A stretch of DNA of 64,000 nt from Polynucleobacter sp. MWH-Jannik1A5 (GCF_018881795.1 NZ_JACVPQ010000001.1:635376-699375); one strand, 5' to 3'; positions 16,435 through 26,587 are shown, counted from the first letter of the stretch. Numbers and translations are program-made. Notes: a model not told the origin generated them from the letters alone.

Positions 16435-17325
16435 ATGCTTACTTTTCAGCAAATCATTCTCAAACTTCAAGATTATTGGGACCAACAAGGTTGTGCCCTA
16501 TTGCAACCCATCGACCTCGAGGTTGGTGCCGGTACATCTCATACTGCAACCTTCTTACGGGCCATCGGTCCAGAGCCTTGGAAAGCTGCGTACGTTCAGC
16601 CATCACGGAGACCAAAAGATGGTCGTTACGGTGAGAACCCGAATCGCCTGCAGCACTACTATCAATACCAAGTGGTACTTAAGCCTGCGCCTGAAAATAT
16701 TCTCGATCTGTATTTGGGCTCTCTTGCTGCACTAGGTTTAGATCTTAAAGAGAATGATGTTCGCTTTGTAGAGGATGACTGGGAGAACCCAACGCTTGGC
16801 GCTTGGGGGCTAGGCTGGGAAGTTTGGCTTAATGGCATGGAAGTGACGCAATTTACTTATTTCCAGCAAGTGGGTGGCTTAGATTGCAAACCTGTTCTTG
16901 GCGAGATCACTTATGGTATCGAACGTTTGGCAATGTATATCCAGAACTGCTCTAAAGTATACGACCTAGTATGGGCTGACGGCATCTCTTATGGTGACGT
17001 GTATCACCAAAATGAAGTTGAACAATCTTGTTATAACTTTGAACACTCCAATACCGATTTACTCTTTGCCAACTTCACAAATTATGAAAGCGAAGCAAAG
17101 CGTTTGATGGAGGTACCACTAGCGCTTCCTGCTTATGAAATGGTTTTAAAAGCAGCGCATACCTTTAATTTGCTGGATGCTCGCGGCGCCATCTCTGTTA
17201 CTGAACGTGCGGCCTATATTGGACGCATTCGCAATCTTTCACGCGCTGTTGCTCAAGCCTACTTTGAGTCCAGAGAAAAGCTGGGCTTCCCAATGTGTCA
17301 ACGTCAAGCTAAAGCTAAAGCTTAA
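16435..17325 (+). CDS. glyQ: Glycine--tRNA ligase alpha subunit
   Basis: A 296-residue class II synthetase alpha chain of the bacterial alpha2beta2 GlyRS. Seen: [59 protein letters not shown], and [13 protein letters not shown] with the ATP/glycine site residues. [11 protein letters not shown] is motif 3. AGG precedes the ATG. glyS follows 27 bp downstream. A short inverted repeat, AGCCAT/ATGGCT, lies in the leader, but there is no T-box, as expected in proteobacteria. Confidence 0.97.
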   Translation: MLTFQQIILKLQDYWDQQGCALLQPIDLEVGAGTSHTATFLRAIGPEPWKAAYVQPSRRPKDGRYGENPNRLQHYYQYQVVLKPAPENILDLYLGSLAALGLDLKENDVRFVEDDWENPTLGAWGLGWEVWLNGMEVTQFTYFQQVGGLDCKPVLGEITYGIERLAMYIQNCSKVYDLVWADGISYGDVYHQNEVEQSCYNFEHSNTDLLFANFTNYESEAKRLMEVPLALPAYEMVLKAAHTFNLLDARGAISVTERAAYIGRIRNLSRAVAQAYFESREKLGFPMCQRQAKAKA

Positions 17326-17352
17326 GCGCATCGAGATTTCTGCATTCCATCT

Positions 17353-19491
17353 ATGAGCACATCAAATTTCAAACCTCAATCAGCCACTTTATTGATTGAG
17401 GTATTTACTGAAGAACTTCCACCCAAATCTTTGCGTCGCTTAGGCGATGCATTTAGCGAAGGTATCTTTGCGGCACTTCAGTCAGCTGGTTTAGCGACTG
17501 AATCCTCTAAGATCACTGGCTTTGCAACACCACGCCGCTTGGCGGTTCAGGTTACTAACGTTCTAAATCAAGCCCCAGACTATCCAGTACGTGAAAAACT
17601 ATTGCCTACGAGCATTGCATTTGATGCTGAAGGTAAAGCAACAGCGCCCTTGCTGAAAAAATTAGGTGCACTTGGATACGCAGATATTGATCTTGCAACA
17701 TTAGAAAAATCTGGCGAAGGCAAAAATGAAGCACTCTATCTCAATGTCGTCGCTAAAGGTGCTGCGCTTGAGCAAACCGCTCAAACTGCACTTGAGCAAA
17801 CATTAAGCAAGTTGCCGATTGCTAAAATGATGCACTATCAAGTGCTGCAAAAAGATGGTCAATTAGCGGATGTGCAATTTGCCCGCCCAGCACACCGCAT
17901 CATTGCACTGCATGGAAATGCAGTTTTGAATATCAGTGCGTTAGGTATTGATGCGAGCAATGAAACTGAAGGACATCGCTTCTTGGCACCCGGCAATGTA
18001 ACGATTGCTAGCGCAGATCAATATGAAGTGGATCTGCAATCCAAGGCAAAGATTATCCCGAGCTTTAATCAGCGTCGTGCGCAAATTGAGGCTGCACTAT
18101 TAAAAGCTGCTGGTGATGATTTGGTTTTGATGCCAGACAGTCTTTTGGATGAAGTAACAGCCTTAGTTGAATGGCCAGCGATTTACGAGTGTCATTTTGA
18201 TCAAGAGTTCTTGGAAGTGCCACAAGAATGCTTGATTTTGACAATGCAAACCAATCAAAAGTACTTTGCATTAACCGACAAGCATGGCAAATTACGCAAT
18301 CGCTTTTTGATTGTTTCTAATATTGAAACAGATAAGCCTCATGCGATTATTTCTGGCAACGAACGTGTTGTGCGTCCTCGCTTATCAGATGCTCGTTTCT
18401 TTTTCCAGCAGGATCAAAAACGTCCTTTAGCTTCCCGTGTAGCCGACCTAGGCAAGGTGGTTTATCACAATCAATTGGGCAACCAGTTAGACCGTACCAA
18501 GCGCGTTCAAGGTCTTGCTGTAGGCATTGCCAAAAAACTGGGTGCTGATGAAAAGCTCGCCTCCCGTGCCGCTGAAATTGCTAAAACTGATCTGCTAACC
18601 GATATGGTTGGTGAGTTTCCAGAACTCCAGGGAGTTATGGGTAGCTACTACGCTACAAATGATGGTGAGAATGCTGATGTTGCTAGCGCTTGTAGCGAGC
18701 ACTATATGCCACGCTTTGCTGGAGATACATTGCCTCAAAGCCAAACCGGAACCATCTTGGCTATTGCTGACAAACTAGAAACTCTAGTGGGTATATGGGG
18801 TGTAGGACTAGCGCCAACGGGCGATAAAGACCCTTATGCATTGCGCCGCCATGCTCTGGGTATTTGCCGTTTGCTTTTAGAGAAAAATCTTTCACTCAAT
18901 TTACCTGAACTCATTGAGTTGGCACGTGCGCAATTTCCACAAGCCGATGTACAAGAAAAAGCTAAAGCTGCCGATATCTATGCTTTCATCATTGATCGTC
19001 TTCGCGCATATTTGCGCGACCAGTCCGTTGCTGGCAAGGCATTTACTAGTGCAGAAATTGATGCCGTTTTGAGTCAGGACCCAGCGCAAATCAATGACCT
19101 GATTCAACGCTTAACTGCGTTGCGCGAATTTAATGTTCTTGCAGAAGCCACTCAACTCGCAGCTGCCAATAAACGTATCAGCAATATCCTAAAGAAAACT
19201 ACCACCACAATTCCGGCGGCCTGCTCAGAAAAATTGCTACAAATCCCAGCGGAGGCTGCATTATATGCAGCATTAGAAGCCGCTACTCCGAAGCTGAATG
19301 CAGCTTACGAGCAACGTCAATTTGTAGAAGTCTTAAGGTCACTCGTGGCTTTAAGCGGTCCAATTGATCAGTTCTTTGCAGATGTAATGGTTATGGATCC
19401 AAATCCAGATCTACGCGACAACCGCTTAGCTCTCCTGCAACAACTTCACCAGAAAATGAATCTCGTTGCCGATCTCGGCAAATTAGCATGA
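17353..19491 (+). CDS. glyS: Glycine--tRNA ligase beta subunit
   Basis: A 712-residue beta chain, which carries tRNA recognition and the HD-like and anticodon-binding domains. LLIEVFTEELPPKSL at the N-terminus, GFATPRRLAVQV near 56-67, KIIPSFNQRRAQIE, and the HD-type stretch KTDLLTDMVGEFPELQGVMGSYYA around 417-440 are all present. YALRRHALGICRLLLE and the C-terminal DALR-like domain close the protein. It overlaps gmhB by 4 bp (ATGA), so gmhB is translationally coupled. Confidence 0.97.
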   Translation: MSTSNFKPQSATLLIEVFTEELPPKSLRRLGDAFSEGIFAALQSAGLATESSKITGFATPRRLAVQVTNVLNQAPDYPVREKLLPTSIAFDAEGKATAPLLKKLGALGYADIDLATLEKSGEGKNEALYLNVVAKGAALEQTAQTALEQTLSKLPIAKMMHYQVLQKDGQLADVQFARPAHRIIALHGNAVLNISALGIDASNETEGHRFLAPGNVTIASADQYEVDLQSKAKIIPSFNQRRAQIEAALLKAAGDDLVLMPDSLLDEVTALVEWPAIYECHFDQEFLEVPQECLILTMQTNQKYFALTDKHGKLRNRFLIVSNIETDKPHAIISGNERVVRPRLSDARFFFQQDQKRPLASRVADLGKVVYHNQLGNQLDRTKRVQGLAVGIAKKLGADEKLASRAAEIAKTDLLTDMVGEFPELQGVMGSYYATNDGENADVASACSEHYMPRFAGDTLPQSQTGTILAIADKLETLVGIWGVGLAPTGDKDPYALRRHALGICRLLLEKNLSLNLPELIELARAQFPQADVQEKAKAADIYAFIIDRLRAYLRDQSVAGKAFTSAEIDAVLSQDPAQINDLIQRLTALREFNVLAEATQLAAANKRISNILKKTTTTIPAACSEKLLQIPAEAALYAALEAATPKLNAAYEQRQFVEVLRSLVALSGPIDQFFADVMVMDPNPDLRDNRLALLQQLHQKMNLVADLGKLA

Positions 19492-20054
19492 GCACCAGCT
19501 CTTCTAAACTCATTATTTTGGATCGCGATGGCGTGATCAATGAAGATCGCGACGATTACGTGAAGTCAGTGGATGAGTGGGTTCCACTTCCAGGCAGTCT
19601 AGAAGCAATTGCCCTCCTCAATCAAGCGGGCTATCAAATTGCTATAGCCACCAATCAATCCGGTCTTTCAAGGGGCTACTTCACCATCAATGATTTGCAT
19701 GCAATGCATAGCAAGATGGAGAACTTACTCAAACCGCTAGGCGGGCATATTGATAGCATCTTTTTTTGCCCCCATCAGGATTCACATCAATGCGATTGCC
19801 GTAAACCCGCACCTGGGCTTATGAAAGAAATAGCTTTGCGTTATAAAAAAATGGGTAGTGCAACACCACTTGCTGGCACTCCCATTGTGGGAGACTCCTT
19901 ACGCGATCTAGAGGCGGGCATTGCTTTGGGCGCATCGCCCCATTTAGTGCTCACCGGCAAGGGTGAAAAGACACTTGCAAAAGGTAATCTTCCAGAGGGG
20001 ACGCAAATACATGCGGATCTCCTGGCATTTGCCAACGTGCTTTTAGAAAAATAA
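19488..20054 (+). CDS. gmhB: D-glycero-beta-D-manno-heptose-1,7-bisphosphate 7-phosphatase
   Basis: A 188-residue HAD phosphatase. LDRDGVINED gives the nucleophile Asp12 and acid/base Asp14. ATNQSGLSRG is motif II. The zinc loop CPHQDSHQCDC supplies Cys94, His96, Cys102 and Cys104, which is diagnostic for GmhB. GDSLRDLEAG is motif IV. It removes the 7-phosphate on the way to ADP-heptose for the LPS inner core. Coupled to glyS by a 4-bp overlap and followed by a PlsC-type acyltransferase gene. Confidence 0.93.
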   Translation: MSTSSSKLIILDRDGVINEDRDDYVKSVDEWVPLPGSLEAIALLNQAGYQIAIATNQSGLSRGYFTINDLHAMHSKMENLLKPLGGHIDSIFFCPHQDSHQCDCRKPAPGLMKEIALRYKKMGSATPLAGTPIVGDSLRDLEAGIALGASPHLVLTGKGEKTLAKGNLPEGTQIHADLLAFANVLLEK

Positions 20055-20068
20055 GGTTTACACACAGC

Positions 20069-20803
20069 ATGAAATTGATTCGCTCTACCCTGTTTGCCCT
20101 ATTTTTATTGGTTTTCACGCCAATTTGGTCGGTGCTTTGTATGCTGACTTTTCCATTTCTGAGCCCTGAAAATCGCTACTCTTTTATTGGACTTTGGAAC
20201 AAAGTAGTTATTGCCTTATTAAAACCACTCTGTGGCATTCATTACGAAATCCGCGGTATGGAAAATATGCAGGCCGTACTAAACGAACGCGTCATCATTC
20301 TCAGCAAGCACCAGTCGGCTTACGAAACTATCGCTTACATCGCCTTGCTCCCAAAACAACTTTGCTTTGTCTTTAAACGGGAGTTGCTCTGGATTCCATT
20401 TTTTGGCTGGGCGTTAGCTTTGTTAAAAATGATTCACATTAATCGCTCCAATAAACAGGGTGCAGCTCTATCTGTAGCTACTCAAGGGCGAAAACGCCTA
20501 AGTGAAGGCAAGTGGATCATGCTTTTTCCAGAGGGCACCAGAACTGCCACTGGATCTACCAAGCCTTACCGCAAGGGCGGCACTCGTCTTGCGAGTGCAA
20601 CTGATGCTTTAGTTATTCCCATTGCGCATAATGCTGGACGCTGCTGGCCAAAAAATAGCTTTATTAAAAATCCTGGGACAGTTATTTTTTCTATTGGCCC
20701 CGCAATTAGCTCAGCAAATAAATCCGCTGATCAACTTCAGCAAGAAGTTGAAGGATGGATTGAAGCTGAAATGCGCGTCATTGACCCAAGCGCATATAAA
20801 TAA
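20069..20803 (+). CDS. Lysophospholipid acyltransferase family protein (PlsC-like)
   Basis: A 244-residue membrane acyltransferase. An N-terminal hydrophobic segment (6-30) is followed by SKHQSAYET with His81 and Glu86. This is HX4E rather than the textbook HX4D; as I recall, betaproteobacterial homologues next to gmhB often read this way. FPEGTR (153-158) is motif III, and IPIAHNAGRCWP is motif IV. It probably puts an acyl chain on 1-acyl-glycerol-3-phosphate to make phosphatidic acid. It ends 12 bp from the convergent rsmA stop. Confidence 0.85.
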   Translation: MKLIRSTLFALFLLVFTPIWSVLCMLTFPFLSPENRYSFIGLWNKVVIALLKPLCGIHYEIRGMENMQAVLNERVIILSKHQSAYETIAYIALLPKQLCFVFKRELLWIPFFGWALALLKMIHINRSNKQGAALSVATQGRKRLSEGKWIMLFPEGTRTATGSTKPYRKGGTRLASATDALVIPIAHNAGRCWPKNSFIKNPGTVIFSIGPAISSANKSADQLQQEVEGWIEAEMRVIDPSAYK

Positions 20804-20840
20804 AATAGTGGGGGCTTAAGAGGCGAGGATCTTAGCCCAC
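20801..20840 (-). terminator. Terminator-like hairpin of rsmA
   Basis: On the minus strand GTGGGCTAAGA (20830-20840) pairs imperfectly with TCTTAAGCCCCCAC (20808-20821), and TATTTTATTT follows. The rsmA stop codon lies in the second arm. It would end the lptD-surA-pdxA-rsmA transcript. Confidence 0.45.
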
Positions 20841-21592
20841 TGGATATACCGATCAACCGAAATATCCTGTGCTCTTGCCTTCAGCTCAATCTCAGTCAAA
20901 CTGAGTCTATCTGCAAAAGCTTGTAAATTGGTACGCAGCATTTTTCTTCTCTGAGAAAAAGCTGCAGCAACTACCTTTTCTAAGGCGCTCCATTGAGCAT
21001 GACTTAAAGCAAAATCTCTCCGGGGAATCATTCGCACCACAGCAGAATTCACCTTAGGCTGCGGATCAAAGGCCTCTGGTGGCACCTCTAGCACCAATTC
21101 CATATCGTAGCGAGCTTGCAGCATGACCGAAAGACGGCTGAAGTCTGAACTCCCCTCTTTAGCAACCATTCGCTCTACAACCTCAGCCTGCAACATAAAT
21201 ACCTGCTCATCAATTGAGTCGGCAGCAGACACTAAATGAAACAATAAAGGCGAGGAGATGTTGTACGGCAGATTACCAACTACTTTACATAAGCCTTGTT
21301 TAGTCGAGCGACTTTGTGCCCATGCCAAAAAATCAAACTTGAGGGCATCACCCTCAATGACCGTTAGATCCTGAAGATTTTTTTCATTCCAAAAGGCGAC
21401 CAAATCTCGATCAATCTCTAAGAGGTCCAGATGATCAAGATTTTCCAATAGAGGCAAGGTTAATGCGCCAAGGCCAGGGCCAATCTCAATCACATGCATG
21501 TCAGCACTAGGAGTAATTAGCGCGACAATAGAATAGATAATTCCGTTATCTTGTAAAAAGTTTTGTCCAAATCGTTTGCGTGCGCGATGCAT
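20816..21592 (-). CDS. rsmA: 16S rRNA (A1518/A1519) dimethyltransferase
   Basis: A 258-residue KsgA/RsmA methyltransferase that dimethylates two adjacent adenines in helix 45 of 16S rRNA. RKRFGQNFLQD starts the protein. VIEIGPGLGALTLPLL (about 33-48) binds S-adenosylmethionine. VVGNLPYNISSPLLF has the catalytic NLPY. FSQRRKMLRTNL marks the C-terminal domain. It is last in the lptD-surA-pdxA-rsmA unit, with only three bases between pdxA and rsmA. The apaG/apaH genes that follow ksgA in E. coli are absent. Confidence 0.96.
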   Translation of the reverse strand: MHRARKRFGQNFLQDNGIIYSIVALITPSADMHVIEIGPGLGALTLPLLENLDHLDLLEIDRDLVAFWNEKNLQDLTVIEGDALKFDFLAWAQSRSTKQGLCKVVGNLPYNISSPLLFHLVSAADSIDEQVFMLQAEVVERMVAKEGSSDFSRLSVMLQARYDMELVLEVPPEAFDPQPKVNSAVVRMIPRRDFALSHAQWSALEKVVAAAFSQRRKMLRTNLQAFADRLSLTEIELKARAQDISVDRYIQWAKILAS

Positions 21593-21595
21593 ATC

Positions 21596-22603
21596 TTAGG
21601 ATTGCTTTCTTTGGTTTGCAGCCAATTGATACGCCAAACGCATAGCCTCAAGCATGCTACCGGCATCAGCAATTCCCTTACCAGCGATATCCAAAGCGGT
21701 ACCGTGATCTACTGAGGTGCGGATGATCGGCAGCCCTAAAGTCACATTCACCCCATTACCAAAGGTAACAAATTTAAAAGGGGCCAAGCCCTGATCGTGA
21801 TACATCGCAATAAAAGCATCAACCTGCGTAATAGAAGCAGCATCAAACATCGTATCGCCTGGATAGGGGCCTGATATCTGAACACCCATTTTTTTTGCCG
21901 CCTCAATTGCCGGCGAGATTATCTCAATCTCTTCTTGCCCTAAATATCCAGACTCTCCCGCATGAGGGTTTAGACCAGCTATGCGAATCATCGGCTTTGA
22001 AATACCAAATTTTTTCTGCAAATCTTGGTTAACAATTTGAATCGTATCTAGAACCAGTTCATAACTTAAAGCTAGTGGCACCTCTTTAAGAGGCAAATGG
22101 GTGGTCACCAATGCAACTCGTAAACTTCTTGGAGACTGAAGCTCTAAAAACCCTATAGGTAATGACGCACACAACATCATTACCACGTGAGAAGCATGAC
22201 AACATTCTGCAAGATACTCCGTATGCCCTGTAAATGTCGTACCAGCGTCATTGATGATACTTTTTTGAAGTGGTGCAGTTACCATAGCATCAAACTGACC
22301 TTGAAGACAGCCATCAATCGCTTGATCTAAAAGATGAATGACATACTGCGCATTCTCAGGATTTAGAGTCCCCTGCAAAACAGGAACCTTCAACTCAATA
22401 TTTTGAATCCGCAGCCGACTCACTAACTCAGGACTAATATTTTTAGGAATAGGTAATAATTTGCTATCGCCCAGCAAGGTAATTGCAACGTTATCTTGCT
22501 CACGCAAGAACTCTAGTGCAGCAATAAGCGAGACCTCAGGCCCAATACCAGCCGGTTCGCCAGTACTTACAACGAGATTAACGAGGGGTGCTACTTGCCG
22601 CAT
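21596..22603 (-). CDS. pdxA: 4-hydroxythreonine-4-phosphate dehydrogenase
   Basis: A 335-residue enzyme of the DXP-dependent pyridoxal phosphate pathway. It oxidises 4-phosphohydroxy-L-threonine with NAD. Seen: STGEPAGIGPEVSL near the N-terminus, FTGHTEYLAE, RIAGLNPHAGESGYLG and AMYHDQGLAPFKF, which hold the metal-binding histidines, and ITLGLP-like VTLGLPIIRTSVDHGTALDIAG. The first 26 bp overlap the 3' end of surA, so translation is probably coupled. Same order as in gammaproteobacteria. Confidence 0.95.
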   Translation of the reverse strand: MRQVAPLVNLVVSTGEPAGIGPEVSLIAALEFLREQDNVAITLLGDSKLLPIPKNISPELVSRLRIQNIELKVPVLQGTLNPENAQYVIHLLDQAIDGCLQGQFDAMVTAPLQKSIINDAGTTFTGHTEYLAECCHASHVVMMLCASLPIGFLELQSPRSLRVALVTTHLPLKEVPLALSYELVLDTIQIVNQDLQKKFGISKPMIRIAGLNPHAGESGYLGQEEIEIISPAIEAAKKMGVQISGPYPGDTMFDAASITQVDAFIAMYHDQGLAPFKFVTFGNGVNVTLGLPIIRTSVDHGTALDIAGKGIADAGSMLEAMRLAYQLAANQRKQS

Positions 22604-24032
22604 CTTCCACGTTCAAAATTTTGACAGTAGCGTTATCACGTAGTTCGCGTATCCACTCCTGATAGGCTTGATCTAGTTTTCTTTCGCGAATCGCTGCGCG
22701 TGCAAATTGACGTTGTTTCTCGACAGTGAGCTGACCTTCACGACGATCTAATACTTGTATCAAATGCCAACCGAATTCAGTTTTGACTGGGTTTCCTACT
22801 TCACCAATTTGCAAACGATTCATAGCCTGCTCAAACTCGGGAACCAAGTCTCCGGGGCTCATCCAGCCAAGATCGCCGCCATTAGATGCAGAGCCATCCT
22901 CTGAATATTTTTTTGCCAACTCAGAAAAGTCTGCCGTCTTAGTTCTGATCTGATCACGAAATCCCTGCAAGCGTCTCTCGGCATCTTGGTCAGACAAACC
23001 CGCTCGACTGCGCAACAAAATATGGCGAGATAAAGTTTGAGTGATAGGAATATTTTGAGGCGTAGTTTGAGCAGGTTCCGGAGCAACCGCTTGCTGAGAA
23101 GGCGCATTAGCCATCAGTGCACGTCGATCTAATACTTTAAGAACATGATAGCCCGCAGGGCTTTTCACTACAGCGTTAGCCACCTGACCACTACCAGTAT
23201 TTCGAATTGCTTCATAAAACAACTGCGGCAAACGATCAGGGGTGCGGTAGCCTAATTCCTGAAACTTGATCTTGGGATTATCTTTTGCGGCCATAGAACC
23301 CAATTGCATAAAATCAACATCCCCACGTGCCTCACGTAACAAGATATCGGCTTTCTTTTTAGCGTCAGCTTGAGCACCGGCACCAGCAGCGGCATCTACA
23401 GGAATAAAAATCTGAGCTACATCAATTTCCTCAGGACCTCCATTTACTGCTGGTGCAGACCGGGAGGGCGTACCGGCCTTCATGGCCCTTGTTCGCTCTA
23501 AAATAAAGTTATCAATTTCAGCATCAGAAATTTTGATTTTGGCCTCAACTTCTCGCTCACGATAGCGCGTCATTGAAATATCATCGCGAAGCATTTGCCT
23601 ATATCGCTCAAAGGTAGTTCCAGAGGCATTTACCCTAGCCTTTAATTCGGCGAGCGTCAGCTTATTTTTTGCTGCAATCTCACCGATGTACTTATCCAAT
23701 TCCTTATTACTAATTCCCACGCCCTCTTGCTCAGCATTTTGAATCTGAATTTTTTCAATAATGAGTCGATCTAATATCGTTTTTCGCGCTGACCCATCAT
23801 CAGGCAACTTAGCGCCCTGCTTTTTTAGCGCCGCAATGCGATCATCGATTTCTTTTCGTGTTACGTAACCAGTATTTACTACAGCGGCGACACCATCAAT
23901 ATTTCGAATCTTGCTTTCTGTAGCAGCATTCGTCTTAGCGGCGTCTTGTGCGAACAAGGTAGTTGTAAACATGGCCACAGCAATAAAAGTGGCAACGTTA
24001 GCAATTTGTCTCAAGCGGTTCATAAAAAGCAT
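22578..24032 (-). CDS. surA: Periplasmic chaperone / peptidyl-prolyl isomerase SurA
   Basis: About 484 residues. A signal peptide, NVATFIAVAMFTTTLFAQ, is followed by the SurA N-terminal domain (IDGVAAVVNTGYVTRKEID; RTRAMKAGTP) and two parvulin domains. The first lies at about 195-300 (VDVAQIFIP, QLGYRTPDRLPQLFYEAI), the second at about 333-435 (SRHILLRSRAGLSDQDAERRL; DGSASNGGDLGWMSPGDLVPEFE; GWHLIQVLDRR). It escorts outer-membrane proteins such as LptD to the BAM machine. The first ATG directly follows the lptD stop (TAATG); a second in-frame ATG three codons on (MNRLRQ) is also possible. Confidence 0.95.
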   Translation of the reverse strand: MLFMNRLRQIANVATFIAVAMFTTTLFAQDAAKTNAATESKIRNIDGVAAVVNTGYVTRKEIDDRIAALKKQGAKLPDDGSARKTILDRLIIEKIQIQNAEQEGVGISNKELDKYIGEIAAKNKLTLAELKARVNASGTTFERYRQMLRDDISMTRYREREVEAKIKISDAEIDNFILERTRAMKAGTPSRSAPAVNGGPEEIDVAQIFIPVDAAAGAGAQADAKKKADILLREARGDVDFMQLGSMAAKDNPKIKFQELGYRTPDRLPQLFYEAIRNTGSGQVANAVVKSPAGYHVLKVLDRRALMANAPSQQAVAPEPAQTTPQNIPITQTLSRHILLRSRAGLSDQDAERRLQGFRDQIRTKTADFSELAKKYSEDGSASNGGDLGWMSPGDLVPEFEQAMNRLQIGEVGNPVKTEFGWHLIQVLDRREGQLTVEKQRQFARAAIRERKLDQAYQEWIRELRDNATVKILNVEDAASSTPR

Positions 24033-26554
24033 TATTGATAGTTCTCGTATATTGAGGGGGGTATTGGCTTAGAGGTAGGCATATATCCAGGAACGTTAAG
24101 CTTCATGATATCAACTGGATTACTTCCTGCACTACCAAAACCCTTAAATTCAATCTGAAACAGTATTGAGGTAGTGGTTATTTGGGAGGTATTCAAAACC
24201 TGAGAATAGGCACTTCGGAAAGTCCAGCAATCTTTAGTCCACTCCAGGGCCACCAAGCTATTTAATGTTTTTGTACTTAAAGCATCATAGCCCCAGCGCC
24301 CCAAAACAGAAACCTCTCGCGTAATTGGCCATTGACCTGAGACGTTATATTGATCAGTAGTAGTTGATGAGGGTACAAAGGCTTGATTATTTTGAATAGA
24401 TGCCTGCACCGGCGGAGACCAAACGTTACGGTATCCAAAATTTAAACTTCTACCCTGTGTGGGACGCCAACTACCCCCCACCGTCGTCTGTACAAAACGA
24501 TTTAATTGGGTGTTGTACTGACCAAATAAGTCTGCACTGAAGTTACCAAGCAAACGCACCGAACCAGATCCCAAGGTATCGGAGTAGGTAGTGGGATTAA
24601 CAATGTTGCCATTCAAGCCCACACGTTGGCCAGTGAACTGCTGCTTTTGCGCAATTGTCACGTTAGCGCGTTCTGCACCAGTATTCGCCTCAATCATGCG
24701 ACTAGTAAGACCGAGCGTGGCTGCATTATTGTCAGCAATACGGTCATTACCAATAAAAGTATTTTCATTAAAAATTTGAGAGACGCCAAAGCCAGCATCA
24801 GCAGTATCAAAAATCGGGGTCTGCGCCTGACTTTGATAAGGGGTATAAACATAAAAGGCGCGTGGCTCCATTGTGAGCAACATATCGCGACCAAAAAATC
24901 CTTTCAATCCTGCGGCATCTCTTTCGAATGCCAAAGCAGAATCTAAACTAAAAGTGGGGATGGTAAATCCCTGAGCAACTGGTGCTCCATTAGCTACAAA
25001 CGGAGTAGCGTTATAAGTGTTTGACTGAAAACTTATTTTTGGAGTGATGTAATAGCCTGGCGTGACTTGCGGCAAAGCCAGCGCACCCTTCACTACAGTT
25101 CGATCGGCCTGGCTATACACACCCGGGGCGGTAGCAGCCAAATTGCCTCCAATGTTGTATGCAAATCTAGTGTAGTCCGTAGAAAAAGTGGTTGCAGGAC
25201 CGGTTGGCAAGGTGACATATTTTCCACTTGCATCGGCTACCGCAGGGGTCAAACGATTGTTATAGGAGGCAGTAATGTTTGGCAGAATGTTATATGGCGC
25301 CTGAACTGTAGTGGTGGGATCCGGCTGCAAAGTTTGAAAAGTCAACGCTCTTGCAGAGACATTCCAATTACTCAAACTACCAGTCAATCCTTTAGTAGTG
25401 CCAACCTCCTGCCGGAACTGACTAGTGATTGCTCCAGCAATACTCTGAGAGAAATCTGTAGGGTACAGATTATCTGAAACCCGAGACATATTGGCATACC
25501 CAGTCCATGAACCAGGCAATGGAATTCCACCAGGGGCAGCACCGCCACTAAATACTTGTCGCTGCTGCCAGTCATACTTCCAGCGATCAGTACCAGTTTT
25601 TTTATCGTAAGGCATATATTCACCCATGACGGTGCCGGAATACTTGGTATCTAAGAATCGATACTGTGCACCCAGCATTGCACCTCGCTGATTCATATAG
25701 CGAGGCAACAAAAGTAAGTCACGATTAGGCGCGATATTTACGTAATAAGGCTGTGTAATATCTAGGCCATTATTTGAGTTGTAACCAGCAACTGGCGCAA
25801 GAATGCCAGAGCGGCGTTGACCACCAGTCGGAGCGGTAAAGTAAGGGATATAAGCTATTGGTACATCGAAGAAGCGCATGACCCCATGCGTACCAACCAT
25901 TTCCTTTTCTTCGTTATCTATTTCCATAGTGCTAGCTGTGAAATACCAATCTAGATTTTCTGGAGTGCACGTAGAGTAGGTTGCTTTATCAAATACAAAA
26001 ACATCAGCACTTTGTACTGTTAATTTTTTAGCCTTGCCATTGCCACCGTTATCGCGTAATTCATATATTGGTGACTCCATTGAGCCTTCACGTACATCTA
26101 CCTTAAATTGCCCCTTGGGTCCTTTAAAAGTAACGTTCCCTTTTGATAACTCAACATTCCCATTTAAATCTGCAATATCAGTATCAGGGTTATAGGTAAT
26201 TTCATCCGCCTTCATCATTGCTCCATTACGACGGATTTGCGCACGACCTATTAAATGCATGTCACGCTCAACAACACCTGAAATCGTGTCACTCGAAGTA
26301 AAGGTCAGCGCCTGCCCATCATCAATCGGCTTTCCAACTCTCAGCTGATCATCCAACTTTAAGACAGTGACATTACCGCGATCTGGCAGTAAAACTGTAT
26401 TGCTGCCAGACTGAGAACTTGAAGGTAAAGGGGCGGGGGCCTGAGCATGCCCCGGCAGGGCAAATTGAACCAATGTCACCCCCGTCATTACGCGCAGGGT
26501 TACATGCAAAAAAAGAGGGGCGCAAAGGCCGGCGCGACGGCGATAATGACTCAT
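24032..26554 (-). CDS. lptD: LPS-assembly protein LptD
   Basis: An 840-residue outer-membrane protein. A signal peptide ends near GHAQA (about 34-38). An OstA/LptA-like beta-jellyroll follows at about 70-190 (ADEITYNPDTDIADLNGNVELSKG). Then comes a long C-terminal beta-barrel rich in aromatic and Asn/Gly repeats (GFGVSQIFNENTFIGNDRIAD and similar). With LptE it moves LPS to the cell surface. Cys residues occur near YSTCTPENL and KDCWTF, consistent with the disulfides needed for LptD folding. It starts the operon and diverges from amgK with 33 bp between starts. Confidence 0.95.
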   Translation of the reverse strand: MSHYRRRAGLCAPLFLHVTLRVMTGVTLVQFALPGHAQAPAPLPSSSQSGSNTVLLPDRGNVTVLKLDDQLRVGKPIDDGQALTFTSSDTISGVVERDMHLIGRAQIRRNGAMMKADEITYNPDTDIADLNGNVELSKGNVTFKGPKGQFKVDVREGSMESPIYELRDNGGNGKAKKLTVQSADVFVFDKATYSTCTPENLDWYFTASTMEIDNEEKEMVGTHGVMRFFDVPIAYIPYFTAPTGGQRRSGILAPVAGYNSNNGLDITQPYYVNIAPNRDLLLLPRYMNQRGAMLGAQYRFLDTKYSGTVMGEYMPYDKKTGTDRWKYDWQQRQVFSGGAAPGGIPLPGSWTGYANMSRVSDNLYPTDFSQSIAGAITSQFRQEVGTTKGLTGSLSNWNVSARALTFQTLQPDPTTTVQAPYNILPNITASYNNRLTPAVADASGKYVTLPTGPATTFSTDYTRFAYNIGGNLAATAPGVYSQADRTVVKGALALPQVTPGYYITPKISFQSNTYNATPFVANGAPVAQGFTIPTFSLDSALAFERDAAGLKGFFGRDMLLTMEPRAFYVYTPYQSQAQTPIFDTADAGFGVSQIFNENTFIGNDRIADNNAATLGLTSRMIEANTGAERANVTIAQKQQFTGQRVGLNGNIVNPTTYSDTLGSGSVRLLGNFSADLFGQYNTQLNRFVQTTVGGSWRPTQGRSLNFGYRNVWSPPVQASIQNNQAFVPSSTTTDQYNVSGQWPITREVSVLGRWGYDALSTKTLNSLVALEWTKDCWTFRSAYSQVLNTSQITTTSILFQIEFKGFGSAGSNPVDIMKLNVPGYMPTSKPIPPSIYENYQ

Positions 26555-26587
26555 AGATCCAGACCCGCCTTATTATACGAATCGACC

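Noticed and set aside
24626..25477. Several plus-strand frames opposite lptD
   Set aside because: They are shadows of the barrel-coding region. None has a ribosome site or a recognisable domain.
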